Assembly: GCF_003116095.1 (NCBI RefSeq)
Contig: NZ_LGRA01000021.1
Coordinates: forward strand, 2,513,508 to 2,577,507
DNA: 64,000 nt
Direction of reading: 5' to 3'
Source of the DNA: Azospirillum sp. TSO35-2
Lineage (GTDB): Bacteria > Pseudomonadota > Alphaproteobacteria > Azospirillales > Azospirillaceae
Positions 24,959 through 32,544 of the stretch are shown one piece after another. The notes under the pieces were generated by a model. It worked only from the letters and a program-made list of their open reading frames with translations. It had not been told where the DNA came from and ran no database searches. The translations under genes and the position numbers were made by a program. Position 1 is the first letter of the stretch. Each line of letters begins with the position of its first letter.

Positions 24959-25606
24959 TCACTTCAGCAGCTTGTCGATCACCTTGGCGAACTCCTCGAA
25001 GGACTGGGCGCCTTCGACGCGTTCCTTGCCGTCGTTCAGGATGAAGGTCGGGGTCGCCTCGATCTTGTACTGGTTCTGGCCGGTCAGGCGGCTGTTCAGG
25101 ATGGCGTCGGCCAGTTCCTTGCTGGCGAAGCAGGCGTCGATGGTGTCCTGCGTCATGCCGGCGAGCTTGCCGTACTGGGCCAGCGCCTTGTTCGGATCGC
25201 TGGAGCGGCTCCAGGTCGACTGGCTCTTGAACAGCACGTCGGTCAGCGGGTAGTAGCGCTCGGTGGGCGCGCAATGGGCCAGCATGCTGGCCTGCAGCGC
25301 CGCCTGGTCAAAGGGGAAGTCGCGGAAGATCAGCTTCACCTTGCCGGTGTCGATGTAGGTTTCCTTGATCTTCGGCAGCACGTCGGCGTGGAAATGGGCG
25401 CAGTGCGGGCAGGTCATCGACGAATAGTCGAGGATCGTCACCGGCGCCTTCGGATCGCCCAGCACGCGGTCGGCCATCAGCTCCGACACCGGCGGCAGCG
25501 TCGCGGCGGCGAGCGCGGTGGTGGGCGCGGCGGTCATGGCCGTGCCGAACGCAGCGGTGACGCCAACGGCGAGAAGCCCGGCGAGGCCCAAAATTTTGCG
25601 GTTCAC
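24959..25606 (-). CDS. DsbA-family thiol-disulfide protein
   Basis: Periplasmic thioredoxin-fold protein, 215 residues. A signal peptide of about 34 residues ends near TTALAAA. The active site is CPHC (Cys66, Cys69) in YSSMTCPHCAHFHADVLPKI, and the cis-proline is in EATPTFIL. An alpha-helical insertion (MLAHCAPTERYYPLTDVLFK) is as in DsbA/BdbD relatives. It may act as an oxidase of periplasmic or outer-membrane proteins; the partner (DsbB) is not here. The start is GTG 25606. The order dsbA-like, dciA-like, mutY resembles that in many alphaproteobacteria. Confidence 0.9.
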   Translation of the reverse strand: MNRKILGLAGLLAVGVTAAFGTAMTAAPTTALAAATLPPVSELMADRVLGDPKAPVTILDYSSMTCPHCAHFHADVLPKIKETYIDTGKVKLIFRDFPFDQAALQASMLAHCAPTERYYPLTDVLFKSQSTWSRSSDPNKALAQYGKLAGMTQDTIDACFASKELADAILNSRLTGQNQYKIEATPTFILNDGKERVEGAQSFEEFAKVIDKLLK

Positions 25607-25696
25607 TTTGCCCTCATCCCTACCAGATGTTGATGTATAGCCAATGACGTCCCGGCCCGTCCAGCGCGGCGCCGGGGATTCCTCCGCCCCGCCCCC

Positions 25697-26179
25697 TCAC
25701 CGGGGGGTGGTGGGCGCCCGTTTCGGCCGGGCCAGCAGCGAGCGGCCGAAGCGCTCCAGGGTGGCGCGCAGCTCCTCGTCCTCGACGGTGGCGGTGGTGG
25801 CGGTGATGCCGATCTCCTCGTCCATCGTCAGCGGGCGCGGGCGCACCACCGGGGACGGGGTCGACGGCAAGGCGGCGTGGATCAGCCGGATCTTCACCAC
25901 CGCGCGGTAGCCGAAGAAGCTGTTGATCCGTTCGATGATCTGCGGTTCCAGATGCTGCAGTTCCAGCGCGATGGCGCCCATGGCGCGGATGTGCAGCGTC
26001 GCCTCCTCCCGCTTGCCGCGGGGGAAGCTCAGCTTGTCGGGGGCGGTGCGCAGCGAGAGCTGCTGGCCAACGATCGACGGCCAGTCGGTGATCAGCGCGC
26101 CGAAGGCAAGCCCGCGCTTGCCCAGCACCTTGCCGGCGACCTCCGGAACGGATTGGCCGATGCGACGCGGTCCGCTCAT
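25697..26179 (-). CDS. DciA-like DUF721 protein
   Basis: 160 residues with the DUF721/DciA core: GLAFGALITDWPSIVGQQLS, then AMGAIALELQHLEPQIIERI and FFGYRAVVKIRL. DciA proteins help load or operate the replicative helicase DnaB in bacteria without DnaC. The C-terminal third is a variable, charged tail ending RSLLARPKRAPTTPR. ATG 26179. It is divergent from mutY with 102 bases between, and co-directional with the dsbA-like gene downstream. The assignment is by family; the helicase role is not demonstrated from this sequence. Confidence 0.82.
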   Translation of the reverse strand: MSGPRRIGQSVPEVAGKVLGKRGLAFGALITDWPSIVGQQLSLRTAPDKLSFPRGKREEATLHIRAMGAIALELQHLEPQIIERINSFFGYRAVVKIRLIHAALPSTPSPVVRPRPLTMDEEIGITATTATVEDEELRATLERFGRSLLARPKRAPTTPR

Positions 26180-26281
26180 GCTCTGCGATCACTCCTGTGC
26201 GGCGCCCGCTTCTGGTCATGCGACCGGGGCGCCCGGTTCCGGTCATGTGGGGTGACGGCACCCTAGCGCAAGCGTGGGCTG

Positions 26282-27421
26282 ATGCCCAGCACCGCGCCCG
26301 TCCCTTCCCCAGACGCTCCGGACCCTCTATTTCTTCCCTCCATGATTCCAGATTCGCTGATCCCCGATTCGATTCCGGCCGACGCCGCGGCGCGGCTGCT
26401 GTCCTGGTACGACCGTCACCGCCGCGACCTGCCCTGGCGCGCCAGGCCGGGCGAGACCGCGGATCCCTACCGGGTCTGGCTGTCGGAGATCATGCTGCAG
26501 CAGACCACCGTCCCGGCCGCCGCCCCCTATTTCCGCAACTTCACCGAACGCTGGCCGACGGTGCGGGCGCTGGCCGATACGCCGCTGGACGACCTGCTGG
26601 TCGCCTGGGCCGGGCTCGGCTACTACGCGCGCGCCCGCAACCTGCACAAATGCGCCCGCGTGGTGGCGGACCGGCCGGATGGGCGTTTCCCGGACAACGA
26701 GGCGGACTTGCTGGAGCTGCCGGGCATCGGCGCCTACACCGCCGCCGCCATCACCGCCATCGCCTTCGGCCGCAAGGCGACGGTGGTCGACGGCAACGTC
26801 GAGCGGGTGATCGCCCGCATCTTCGCGGTGGAAGAGCCGCTGCCGAACGCCAAGCCGACCCTGCGCCGGCTCGCCGCCACCCTGACGCCGGACCAACGGC
26901 CGGGCGACTACGCCCAGGCGATGATGGACCTCGGCGCCACCGTCTGCACCCCGCGCAAGCCGAAATGCATGCTGTGCCCGTGGGCCGAGTTCTGCCGCGC
27001 CCGCGCGCTCGGCGTCGCCGACGGCCTGCCGCGCAAGGTGGCGAAGGCCGACAAGCCGACCCGGCGCGGCGTCGCCTATTGGCTGCTGAACCCCGACGGC
27101 GCCGTCCTGCTGCGCCGCCGGGCGGAGGAGGGTTTGCTGGGCGGCATGACCGAGGTGCCCTCCACCCACTGGGCGGCCGACGCGCCGGCCGAGGCCGCGG
27201 TGGCGGCGCAGCAGCCGCTGCCGGTGCGCTGGCGCCGGCTGCCCGGCATGGTCCGCCACACTTTCAGCCATTTCCACCTGGAACTTGAGGTGGTCGCCGG
27301 ATCGGCCGGCGACGGCTGGCAGCGGGCGGACGGGCTGTGGGTGCCGGTCGACCGGCTGGGCGACCAGGCGCTGCCGTCGGTGATGGTCAAGGTGGTCCGC
27401 CACGCGCTGGCCCACGCCTGA
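26282..27421 (+). CDS. mutY: A/G-specific adenine DNA glycosylase MutY
   Basis: Removes adenine mispaired with 8-oxoguanine. The helix-hairpin-helix glycosylase domain contains the catalytic glutamate (Glu69) in LSEIMLQQTTV, LPGIGAYTAAAITAIAFG (HhH-GPD) and VVDGNVERVIARIF for the key aspartate. Four cysteines for the 4Fe-4S cluster occur in CTPRKPKCMLCPWAEFC. The C-terminal NUDIX-like domain recognises the oxidised base (HTFSHFHLELEV). The 379-residue length is normal. ATG 26282 is used; ATG 26342, 20 codons on, is an equally plausible start because the first residues are not conserved. Confidence 0.95.
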   Translation: MPSTAPVPSPDAPDPLFLPSMIPDSLIPDSIPADAAARLLSWYDRHRRDLPWRARPGETADPYRVWLSEIMLQQTTVPAAAPYFRNFTERWPTVRALADTPLDDLLVAWAGLGYYARARNLHKCARVVADRPDGRFPDNEADLLELPGIGAYTAAAITAIAFGRKATVVDGNVERVIARIFAVEEPLPNAKPTLRRLAATLTPDQRPGDYAQAMMDLGATVCTPRKPKCMLCPWAEFCRARALGVADGLPRKVAKADKPTRRGVAYWLLNPDGAVLLRRRAEEGLLGGMTEVPSTHWAADAPAEAAVAAQQPLPVRWRRLPGMVRHTFSHFHLELEVVAGSAGDGWQRADGLWVPVDRLGDQALPSVMVKVVRHALAHA

Positions 27422-27455
27422 CCGCCGCGCCTGAAGATTGGGAGTGCCGATCGGA

Positions 27456-28205
27456 ATGCCCCGCGCCTTGCTGTCCGCCCTCCTGCCCGCCCTGGTGGCG
27501 CTGCTGGCCCTGACCGTCCTGGCAAGGGCCGAACCGCCGCCGAAGGCGGACGCCGGGAAGGGCGCCGGGGTGGCGCTGGTGCTGGCGCTCGACGGATCGG
27601 CCTCGATCACCACCGGCGACCTCGAATTCCAGCTCCAGGGCCATGCCGCGGCCTTCCGCGACGCCGCGGTGGCCGAGGCGCTGGCGGCGGCCGGCGCGCG
27701 GGTGACGCTGACCGCCTATTCCGGGCCGAACAGCCTGCGGGTGCTGATCCCCTGGACGCCGCTGACGACGCCGGAGGACGCGGCGCGCTTCGCCGACCGT
27801 ATCGACGCCCTGCCCCGCGGCTTCCAGGGCGACTCGACGGCGCTGGGCAGCGCCATCGAGACGGCGGCCAAGCTGTTCGACCAGAAGGACGCGGGCCGGG
27901 GCGGACAGGCGTCGCGCCGGGTGATCGACCTGGTGTCGAACGGCTTTTCCAACGGCGGCCTCGACCCGGCGGTGGCCCGCGACCGCGCCACCCGGAACGG
28001 CATCGTCATCAACGGGCTGGCGATCCTCGACGAATTCCCCTGGCTGGAGGAGTATTTCGAGGAAAACGTGATCGGCGGCCCCGGCAGCTTCGTGAAGAGC
28101 GCGATGGACAAGGACAGCTTCGTCGCGGCCCTGCGGCAGAAACTCATCCTTGAAATGGTCGCCCTGCCCGATCACATGCCGAGCCAAGGCATCGCCGTAC
28201 CATAG
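27456..28205 (+). CDS. DUF1194 (von Willebrand A-like) exported protein
   Basis: 249 residues. The signal peptide is MPRALLSALLPALVALLALT followed by VLARA. The mature part has a von Willebrand A fold with a MIDAS-like LALDGSASI motif, TLTAYSG, and the conserved segments FQGDSTALGSAIETA and RRVIDLVSNGFSNGG typical of DUF1194. ATG 27456 is preceded by GGGAG; earlier TTG/GTG codons are possible. It begins 35 bases after mutY and ends 30 bases before the FAD enzyme gene. Function is unknown; metal-dependent protein binding in the periplasm is likely. Confidence 0.85.
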   Translation: MPRALLSALLPALVALLALTVLARAEPPPKADAGKGAGVALVLALDGSASITTGDLEFQLQGHAAAFRDAAVAEALAAAGARVTLTAYSGPNSLRVLIPWTPLTTPEDAARFADRIDALPRGFQGDSTALGSAIETAAKLFDQKDAGRGGQASRRVIDLVSNGFSNGGLDPAVARDRATRNGIVINGLAILDEFPWLEEYFEENVIGGPGSFVKSAMDKDSFVAALRQKLILEMVALPDHMPSQGIAVP

Positions 28206-28234
28206 CCGTGGACAGGGATTGAGGAGCGTCGATC

Positions 28235-29398
28235 GTGGAGCGGGTGGATGTCCTGGTGATCGGGGCCGGCATGGCCGGCGCCTCGGCGGCCTACGAGCTG
28301 TCGGCGCAGCGAACGGTCGTGGTGCTGGAGCGCGAATCGCAGCCCGGCTACCATTCGACCGGCCGGTCGGCGGCGCTCTACACCCAGACCTACGGCCCGG
28401 CGGCGATCCGCGCCCTGACGGTGGCGAGCTGGGATTTCTACACCAACCCGCCCGCCGGCTTCACCGACCACACCCTGCTGACCCCGCGCGGCGTGCTGAT
28501 CATCGGCCGCGAGCATGAAACCGCCCGTCTGGACGCCGAGTTCGACGGCGGCCGCCGCCTGACCCCGTCGGTCGAACGCTTCGACCGCGCGCAGGTGCTG
28601 GCCCGCGCCCCCTTCCTGCGCCCGGACTACGTCGGCGGCGGCGTGTGGGAGCCCGACGCCCGCGACATCGACGTCCACGCCCTGCACCAGGGCTGCCTGC
28701 GCGGCCTGAAGGCGCGCGGCGGCCGGGTGGTGACCGACGCCGACGTCCGCGGGCTGGCCCGCCGCGGCGGGCTGTGGGTCGCCGACACCGCCGCCGGCAC
28801 CTTCGCCGCGCCGGTGCTGGTGAACGCCGCCGGCGCCTGGGCCGACGCGATGGCCCGGCTGGCCGGCGTCGCCACCGTCGGGCTGGTGCCGAAGCGGCGC
28901 ACCGCCATCACCTTCGACCCGGTGTTCGCCGATCCGGCCGACAAGGCGGGGCTGGACGGCTGGCCGATGGTGTCGGACATCGCCGAGACCTTCTACGTCA
29001 AGCCGGACGCCGGCCGGCTGCTCGCCTCCCCCGCCGACCAGACGCCGGTCGAGCCCTGCGACGTGCAGCCGGAGGACATCGACGTCGCCGAAACGGTGGA
29101 CCGGCTGGAACAAGCGTCGCGTTTCACCGTTCGACGGTTGGCGCACCGCTGGGCGGGCCTGCGCAGCTTCGTCGCCGACAAGGTGCCGGTCGTCGGCTTC
29201 GCCCCCGACGCGGAGGGCTTCTTCTGGCTGGCCGGCCAGGGCGGCTACGGCATCCAGACCGCGCCCGCGCTGGGCCGCGTCGCCGCGGCGCTCGCCACCG
29301 GCGGCGACCTGCCGGAGGATGTCCGTGCGCTGGGCGTGGCCGCGTCCGACCTGTCGCCGGGCCGCCCCGCGCTGATCGGGAAGGGAGGGATGTCATGA
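28235..29398 (+). CDS. FAD-dependent amino-acid/amine oxidoreductase (DAO family)
   Basis: 387 residues with an N-terminal dinucleotide motif (VLVIGAGMAGASAAYELS, about 5-22), the DAO-family STGRSAALYTQTYGP segment, and a C-terminal FFWLAGQGGYGIQTAPALGR that closes the FAD fold. The family oxidises D-amino acids, glycine or related amines; the substrate cannot be read here. GTG 28235 has GAGGAG upstream. Its stop overlaps the next gene's ATG by four bases (ATGA), so the lipoprotein at 29395 is translationally coupled. Confidence 0.88.
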   Translation: MERVDVLVIGAGMAGASAAYELSAQRTVVVLERESQPGYHSTGRSAALYTQTYGPAAIRALTVASWDFYTNPPAGFTDHTLLTPRGVLIIGREHETARLDAEFDGGRRLTPSVERFDRAQVLARAPFLRPDYVGGGVWEPDARDIDVHALHQGCLRGLKARGGRVVTDADVRGLARRGGLWVADTAAGTFAAPVLVNAAGAWADAMARLAGVATVGLVPKRRTAITFDPVFADPADKAGLDGWPMVSDIAETFYVKPDAGRLLASPADQTPVEPCDVQPEDIDVAETVDRLEQASRFTVRRLAHRWAGLRSFVADKVPVVGFAPDAEGFFWLAGQGGYGIQTAPALGRVAAALATGGDLPEDVRALGVAASDLSPGRPALIGKGGMS

Positions 29399-29916
29399 CC
29401 ATGGGTCGCACGTCCGGCAAGACCATCCGGCGGACCGCATTCCGGCGGACCACCCTCGCCGCGCTGGCGTGTGCGCTGGCCGCGGCGCTGAACGGCTGCG
29501 CCAACCCGGCGGCCGACCAGGCGCTGGTCGCGCAGACCGCGCTGATCGGCATGCCGAAGGAAACGCTGCTGTCCTGCGCCGGCGTGCCCGACCGTCAGGC
29601 CAGCGTCGACAACCGCGAGTATTTCACCTACCGCAGCGCCCGCATCGTCTCATACCCAAGCCCCGCCTTCGGCATGTATGGCGGCGGCTGGGGACCGCGC
29701 CGCTACGGTTACGGCTATGGCCTGGACTGGCCGGCCTACGGCACCGAGATCTCCAGCTTCGACTGCGATGCAACCTTCAGTTTGCGGAATGGTGTCGTCG
29801 AACGCGTTGTGTATGGTGGTGCTTCCGGCGGAGCCGCGCGACTTGGACAATGCTACGCCATCGTCCAGAACTGCTTGGCGCTGATTCCACAACCGACGAT
29901 CAAACCAAGCCCTTGA
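29395..29916 (+). CDS. Small lipoprotein of unknown function
   Basis: 173 residues. After a basic N-terminus, a hydrophobic stretch ends in the lipobox ALNGCAN (Cys about residue 35). The mature part has GMPKETLLSCAGVPDRQ, reminiscent of small outer-membrane lipoproteins of the OmlA/SmpA type, a Gly/Tyr-rich GMYGGGWGPRRYGYGYG segment, and four further cysteines including C-Y-A-I-V-Q-N-C near the end. The ATG overlaps the stop of the FAD enzyme. Membrane anchoring is supported; function is not known. Confidence 0.75.
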   Translation: MTMGRTSGKTIRRTAFRRTTLAALACALAAALNGCANPAADQALVAQTALIGMPKETLLSCAGVPDRQASVDNREYFTYRSARIVSYPSPAFGMYGGGWGPRRYGYGYGLDWPAYGTEISSFDCDATFSLRNGVVERVVYGGASGGAARLGQCYAIVQNCLALIPQPTIKPSP

Positions 29917-30072
29917 TTTCGCTGTCCATGCGACAACTCGTCACTGTTGCAGAGCTGCTGCATCGGGACGCGTTCGGTTGTGCCCCTCTAGTACCCATAG
30001 CCCGGGTCTGGTAATAGCTCCATTGGCTGATGCCACAGAACAGCAACAACGCATTGCCTGGAGCAGACCCCC

Positions 30073-30771
30073 ATGAAGATTCTGTCGCGCGCCGCCGCCG
30101 CCCTGCTGGCGACCTCGGCCCTTGTCGCCATTGCCTCCCCGTCGCTCGCTCAGGATTTCAAGGGCAAGTCGGCCGGCGACATCCTCGTCCGTGCGCGCGG
30201 CCTGGCCGTGCTGCCCCAGGAAAAGGGCACGCTGAACAACACCGCTCTGGGTGACATCGGGTCGGCCAAGGTCGGCAACGACTTCATCCCCGAGGTCGAT
30301 TTCAGCTACTTCTTCACCGACAACATCGCGGCCGAGCTGATCGCCGGCACCAGCCGCCACAAGGTCAGCGGCAACCTGCGCTCGGCGCTGGGCAGCGGCA
30401 TCGAGATCGGCAAGGTCTCCCTGCTGCCGCCGACCCTGACCCTGCAGTACCACTTCATGCCGAAGGAGCGCATCAGCCCCTACGTCGGCGCCGGCATCAA
30501 CTACACGCTGTTCTACCGTGAGGACGCGGCCAACAACCCGAACCCGGCCGGCCTGCGCATCACCGACGTCGAGTACAAGAACCGCTTCGGCTGGGCCCTC
30601 CAGGCCGGTGTCGACGTTGCCCTGACCGGCAACTGGTCGCTGAACCTCGACGTCAAGAAGATCTTCCTGAAGACCGACGTCAGCGCCACCGTCAACGGCG
30701 CGCTGCCGGTCACCTCGAAGGTCACGCTGGACCCGTGGCTGGTCGGCGTCGGCGTCGGCTACCGCTTCTAA
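30073..30771 (+). CDS. ompW: OmpW-family outer-membrane protein
   Basis: 232 residues. The signal peptide ends at about residue 26 (SPSLAQ). It is predicted to form an 8-stranded beta-barrel: it has the family's GDILVRARGLAVLP opening, VDFSYFFTDNIAAELIAGTS, LLPPTLTLQYHF and PYVGAGINYT, and ends with the phenylalanine-terminated strand DPWLVGVGVGYRF recognised by the BAM complex. The ATG at 30073 has GGAG upstream. It is followed by a clear intrinsic terminator, so it is probably monocistronic. OmpW proteins pass small hydrophobic molecules; the natural ligand is unknown. Confidence 0.93.
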   Translation: MKILSRAAAALLATSALVAIASPSLAQDFKGKSAGDILVRARGLAVLPQEKGTLNNTALGDIGSAKVGNDFIPEVDFSYFFTDNIAAELIAGTSRHKVSGNLRSALGSGIEIGKVSLLPPTLTLQYHFMPKERISPYVGAGINYTLFYREDAANNPNPAGLRITDVEYKNRFGWALQAGVDVALTGNWSLNLDVKKIFLKTDVSATVNGALPVTSKVTLDPWLVGVGVGYRF

Positions 30772-30828
30772 GCGGACCAATCCCGACGGTTCCGGCGCCC
30801 TTCGCGGTGCCGGAACGCGGCGAGATCG

Positions 30829-30870
30829 GGGGCGACCCTCTCCTTTTGGAGGGGGCCGCCCTTTCTTTTT
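30829..30870 (+). terminator. Intrinsic terminator of ompW
   Basis: The stem GGGCGACCCTCTCC/GGAGGGGGCCGCCC has a TTTTG-type loop and is followed by TTTCTTTTT. A second, smaller hairpin (GTTCCGGC/GCCGGAAC) lies just upstream, around 30789-30815. Confidence 0.85.
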
Positions 30871-30946
30871 GGCGGGTTGCCTTGTGGAGCGTTCCACCCG
30901 GACCATGATTCAATCATTGGCTCATCGGAAGGGAGGCCGTACCGCC

Positions 30947-31381
30947 ATGCACGTCGCAGCCGTATTGAAGCGCAAGGGCAGCCGCATCGTGTCCGCCGCA
31001 CCGGGCGACACGGTCGCCGCGGTCACCCGCCTGCTGACCGAACACCGGATCGGCGCGGTCCTGGTGATGAACGAGGACGGGTTGCCGGTCGGCATCCTGT
31101 CGGAACGCGACATCGTGCGGGCCGTCGCCCGCGACGGGGCGGCGGCGCTCGACCGTCCGGCCGCCGACCTGATGACGCGCGAGCTGATCACCGCCGCCCC
31201 CAACGACACCGTCGCCGACATGATGGCGGTGATGACCGAACGCCGCATCCGCCATGTGCCGATCGTCGAGGATGGCCGGGTGATCGGCGTCATCAGCATC
31301 GGCGACGTCGTGAAGGCGCGGATCGACGACGCCGAACTGGAGGTCGAGTCGCTGCGCGGCTATGTCGCCGGAATGGGGTGA
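30947..31381 (+). CDS. Two-CBS-domain protein
   Basis: A 144-residue protein made of a tandem CBS pair (Bateman module). CBS1 is ITAV-type, with HRIGAVLVMNEDGLPVGILS and ERDIVRAV; CBS2 has RRIRHVPIVEDGRVIGVISI and GDVVKARI. Such stand-alone pairs bind adenosine nucleotides and regulate partner enzymes or channels; no partner is encoded next to it. ATG 30947 has GGGAGG ten bases upstream; the upstream open frame lacks a ribosome site. A perfect palindrome follows the stop and separates it from the convergent regulator. Confidence 0.93.
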   Translation: MHVAAVLKRKGSRIVSAAPGDTVAAVTRLLTEHRIGAVLVMNEDGLPVGILSERDIVRAVARDGAAALDRPAADLMTRELITAAPNDTVADMMAVMTERRIRHVPIVEDGRVIGVISIGDVVKARIDDAELEVESLRGYVAGMG

Positions 31382-31400
31382 GCAGCCCCCCTGCGGGAAC

Positions 31401-31441
31401 GGACAGAGCCCCGCCGGACCGGGTCCGGCGGGGCTCTGTCC
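31401..31441. terminator. Perfect 18-bp palindrome between convergent genes
   Basis: The arms 31401-31418 and 31424-31441 (GGACAGAGCCCCGCCGGA and its exact complement) surround the loop CCGGG. It lies between the stops of the CBS gene and the NarL-type regulator. It has no U-tract on either strand but is stable enough to act as a shared bidirectional terminator. Confidence 0.65.
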
Positions 31442-31463
31442 ATCGACACCGAAGCGTCTTGCG

Positions 31464-32117
31464 TCAGGCCGAATGCGACTGCGGGAAGGCCATCGCCGCC
31501 TGGGTGCGGTTGCGCACGCCCAGCGACTTGAAGATCGCCGTCATGTGGATCTTCACCGTGCCTTCGGACAGGCCCAGTTCATGGGCGATCTGCTTGTTCG
31601 ACTTGCCCTCGCGCAGGCGGTCGAGCACCTCGCGCTGGCGCTGGGTCAGCAGCTGTTCCAACTGCGGGTCGGACGGCGGCATGACCGAACCGCCACCGCC
31701 GCGCATGTCGGCCTCCGCGCCCTCGCGCAGCACCGTCGCCGGGACATAGACGCCGCCGGAGAAGATCAGGTCGAGCGCGCTCAGCATGATCTTCACGCTG
31801 GACGATTTCGGAATGTAGCCGGCGGCACCGTTTTCCAGCGCCTCCCGCACGTCGGAGTGCGCCTCCGAGGCGGAAATCACCACCACCTTGGCCCCCGGCT
31901 GCCGGTCGCGCAGCATGCCGATCCCGGAAAAGCCCGGCCAACCGGGCATCCGCAGGTCGGTCAGGACGAGGTCGTAACTCTCGCCGGACGCCGCCATGTC
32001 CAGAAGCTCATCGAAATTGCTGGCCTCCGCGAAAGTTGCACTCTCGCGGAGTTGCTCAAGCAGACGGCGAAGACCTTCCCGAAACAGGACGTGATCATCA
32101 CCGATCAGGATTTTCAT
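31464..32117 (-). CDS. Orphan NarL/FixJ-family response regulator
   Basis: 217 residues. The receiver domain (1-120) has ILIGDDHVLFREGLRRLL, the phosphoacceptor Asp54 in LVLTDLRMPG, and the lysine in GYIPKSSS. The LuxR-type helix-turn-helix (about 150-208) is LTQRQREVLDRLREGKSNKQ and EGTVKIHMTAIFKSLGVRNR. It resembles the regulator at 5695 in domain order and DNA-binding helix, but no kinase gene is adjacent. ATG 32117. Its targets are unknown. Confidence 0.9.
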   Translation of the reverse strand: MKILIGDDHVLFREGLRRLLEQLRESATFAEASNFDELLDMAASGESYDLVLTDLRMPGWPGFSGIGMLRDRQPGAKVVVISASEAHSDVREALENGAAGYIPKSSSVKIMLSALDLIFSGGVYVPATVLREGAEADMRGGGGSVMPPSDPQLEQLLTQRQREVLDRLREGKSNKQIAHELGLSEGTVKIHMTAIFKSLGVRNRTQAAMAFPQSHSA

Positions 32118-32361
32118 CGCTCAAACTCCCGAACCATGCCTGCCCTCCGAAAGTCGCCCCATGGACTTGAGAAAAGGAGGGGGCTGTCGCCACCCGCATA
32201 TTCCCTAAAATCCAAAGGATATAGCAGGTACCGGCCGAACGTAATCTCTATTGAGATGTAACACGCAGGGGCGAGAGTGGACAACCGGAAATTAACTTTT
32301 GTCACGGCTCTGGCCACCAATCGGCGGAGTGGACCCAGCCCGTCGGCGATATCTCCAAGGA

Positions 32362-32389
32362 CATATAACAATTCCAAGACATTTTGCAA
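32362..32389 (-). promoter_or_regulatory. Possible sigma-70-like promoter for the orphan regulator
   Basis: Read on the minus strand: TTGCAA, 16 bases, TATATG, about 245 bases upstream of the regulator's ATG. Spacing is one short of ideal and there are other AT-rich candidates nearby, so this is tentative. Confidence 0.25.
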
Positions 32390-32405
32390 ACGCACAGTAC
32401 GGCCA

Positions 32406-32448
32406 CAAAAAAAGGCCGGGCCGGCACCCGAACGGTGCCGAACCGGCC
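32406..32448 (-). terminator. Intrinsic terminator of the fad-type operon
   Basis: On the minus strand, a long stem (GGCCGGTTCGGCACC paired with GGGTGCCGGCCCGGCC, with mismatches) is followed by TTTTTTTT. It lies about 95 bases past the acyl-CoA dehydrogenase stop. Confidence 0.85.
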
Positions 32449-32544
32449 TCAGATCCTCGGTGTCCGCAGGAGCGTCGGACACCGATCCCCACATCAACGG
32501 TCCCGGGCGGCGAACCGCCCATGGCCCGGCGTCCGCACGACGAC

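Larger units (their letters stand above)
32118..32544. other. 427-bp gap upstream of the orphan regulator
   Basis: It holds the terminator of the acyl-CoA dehydrogenase operon (32406-32448) and, nearer the regulator, a relatively AT-rich stretch (32190-32400) that probably contains the regulator's promoter. No gene is supported; the short frames here have no ribosome sites. Confidence 0.55.
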
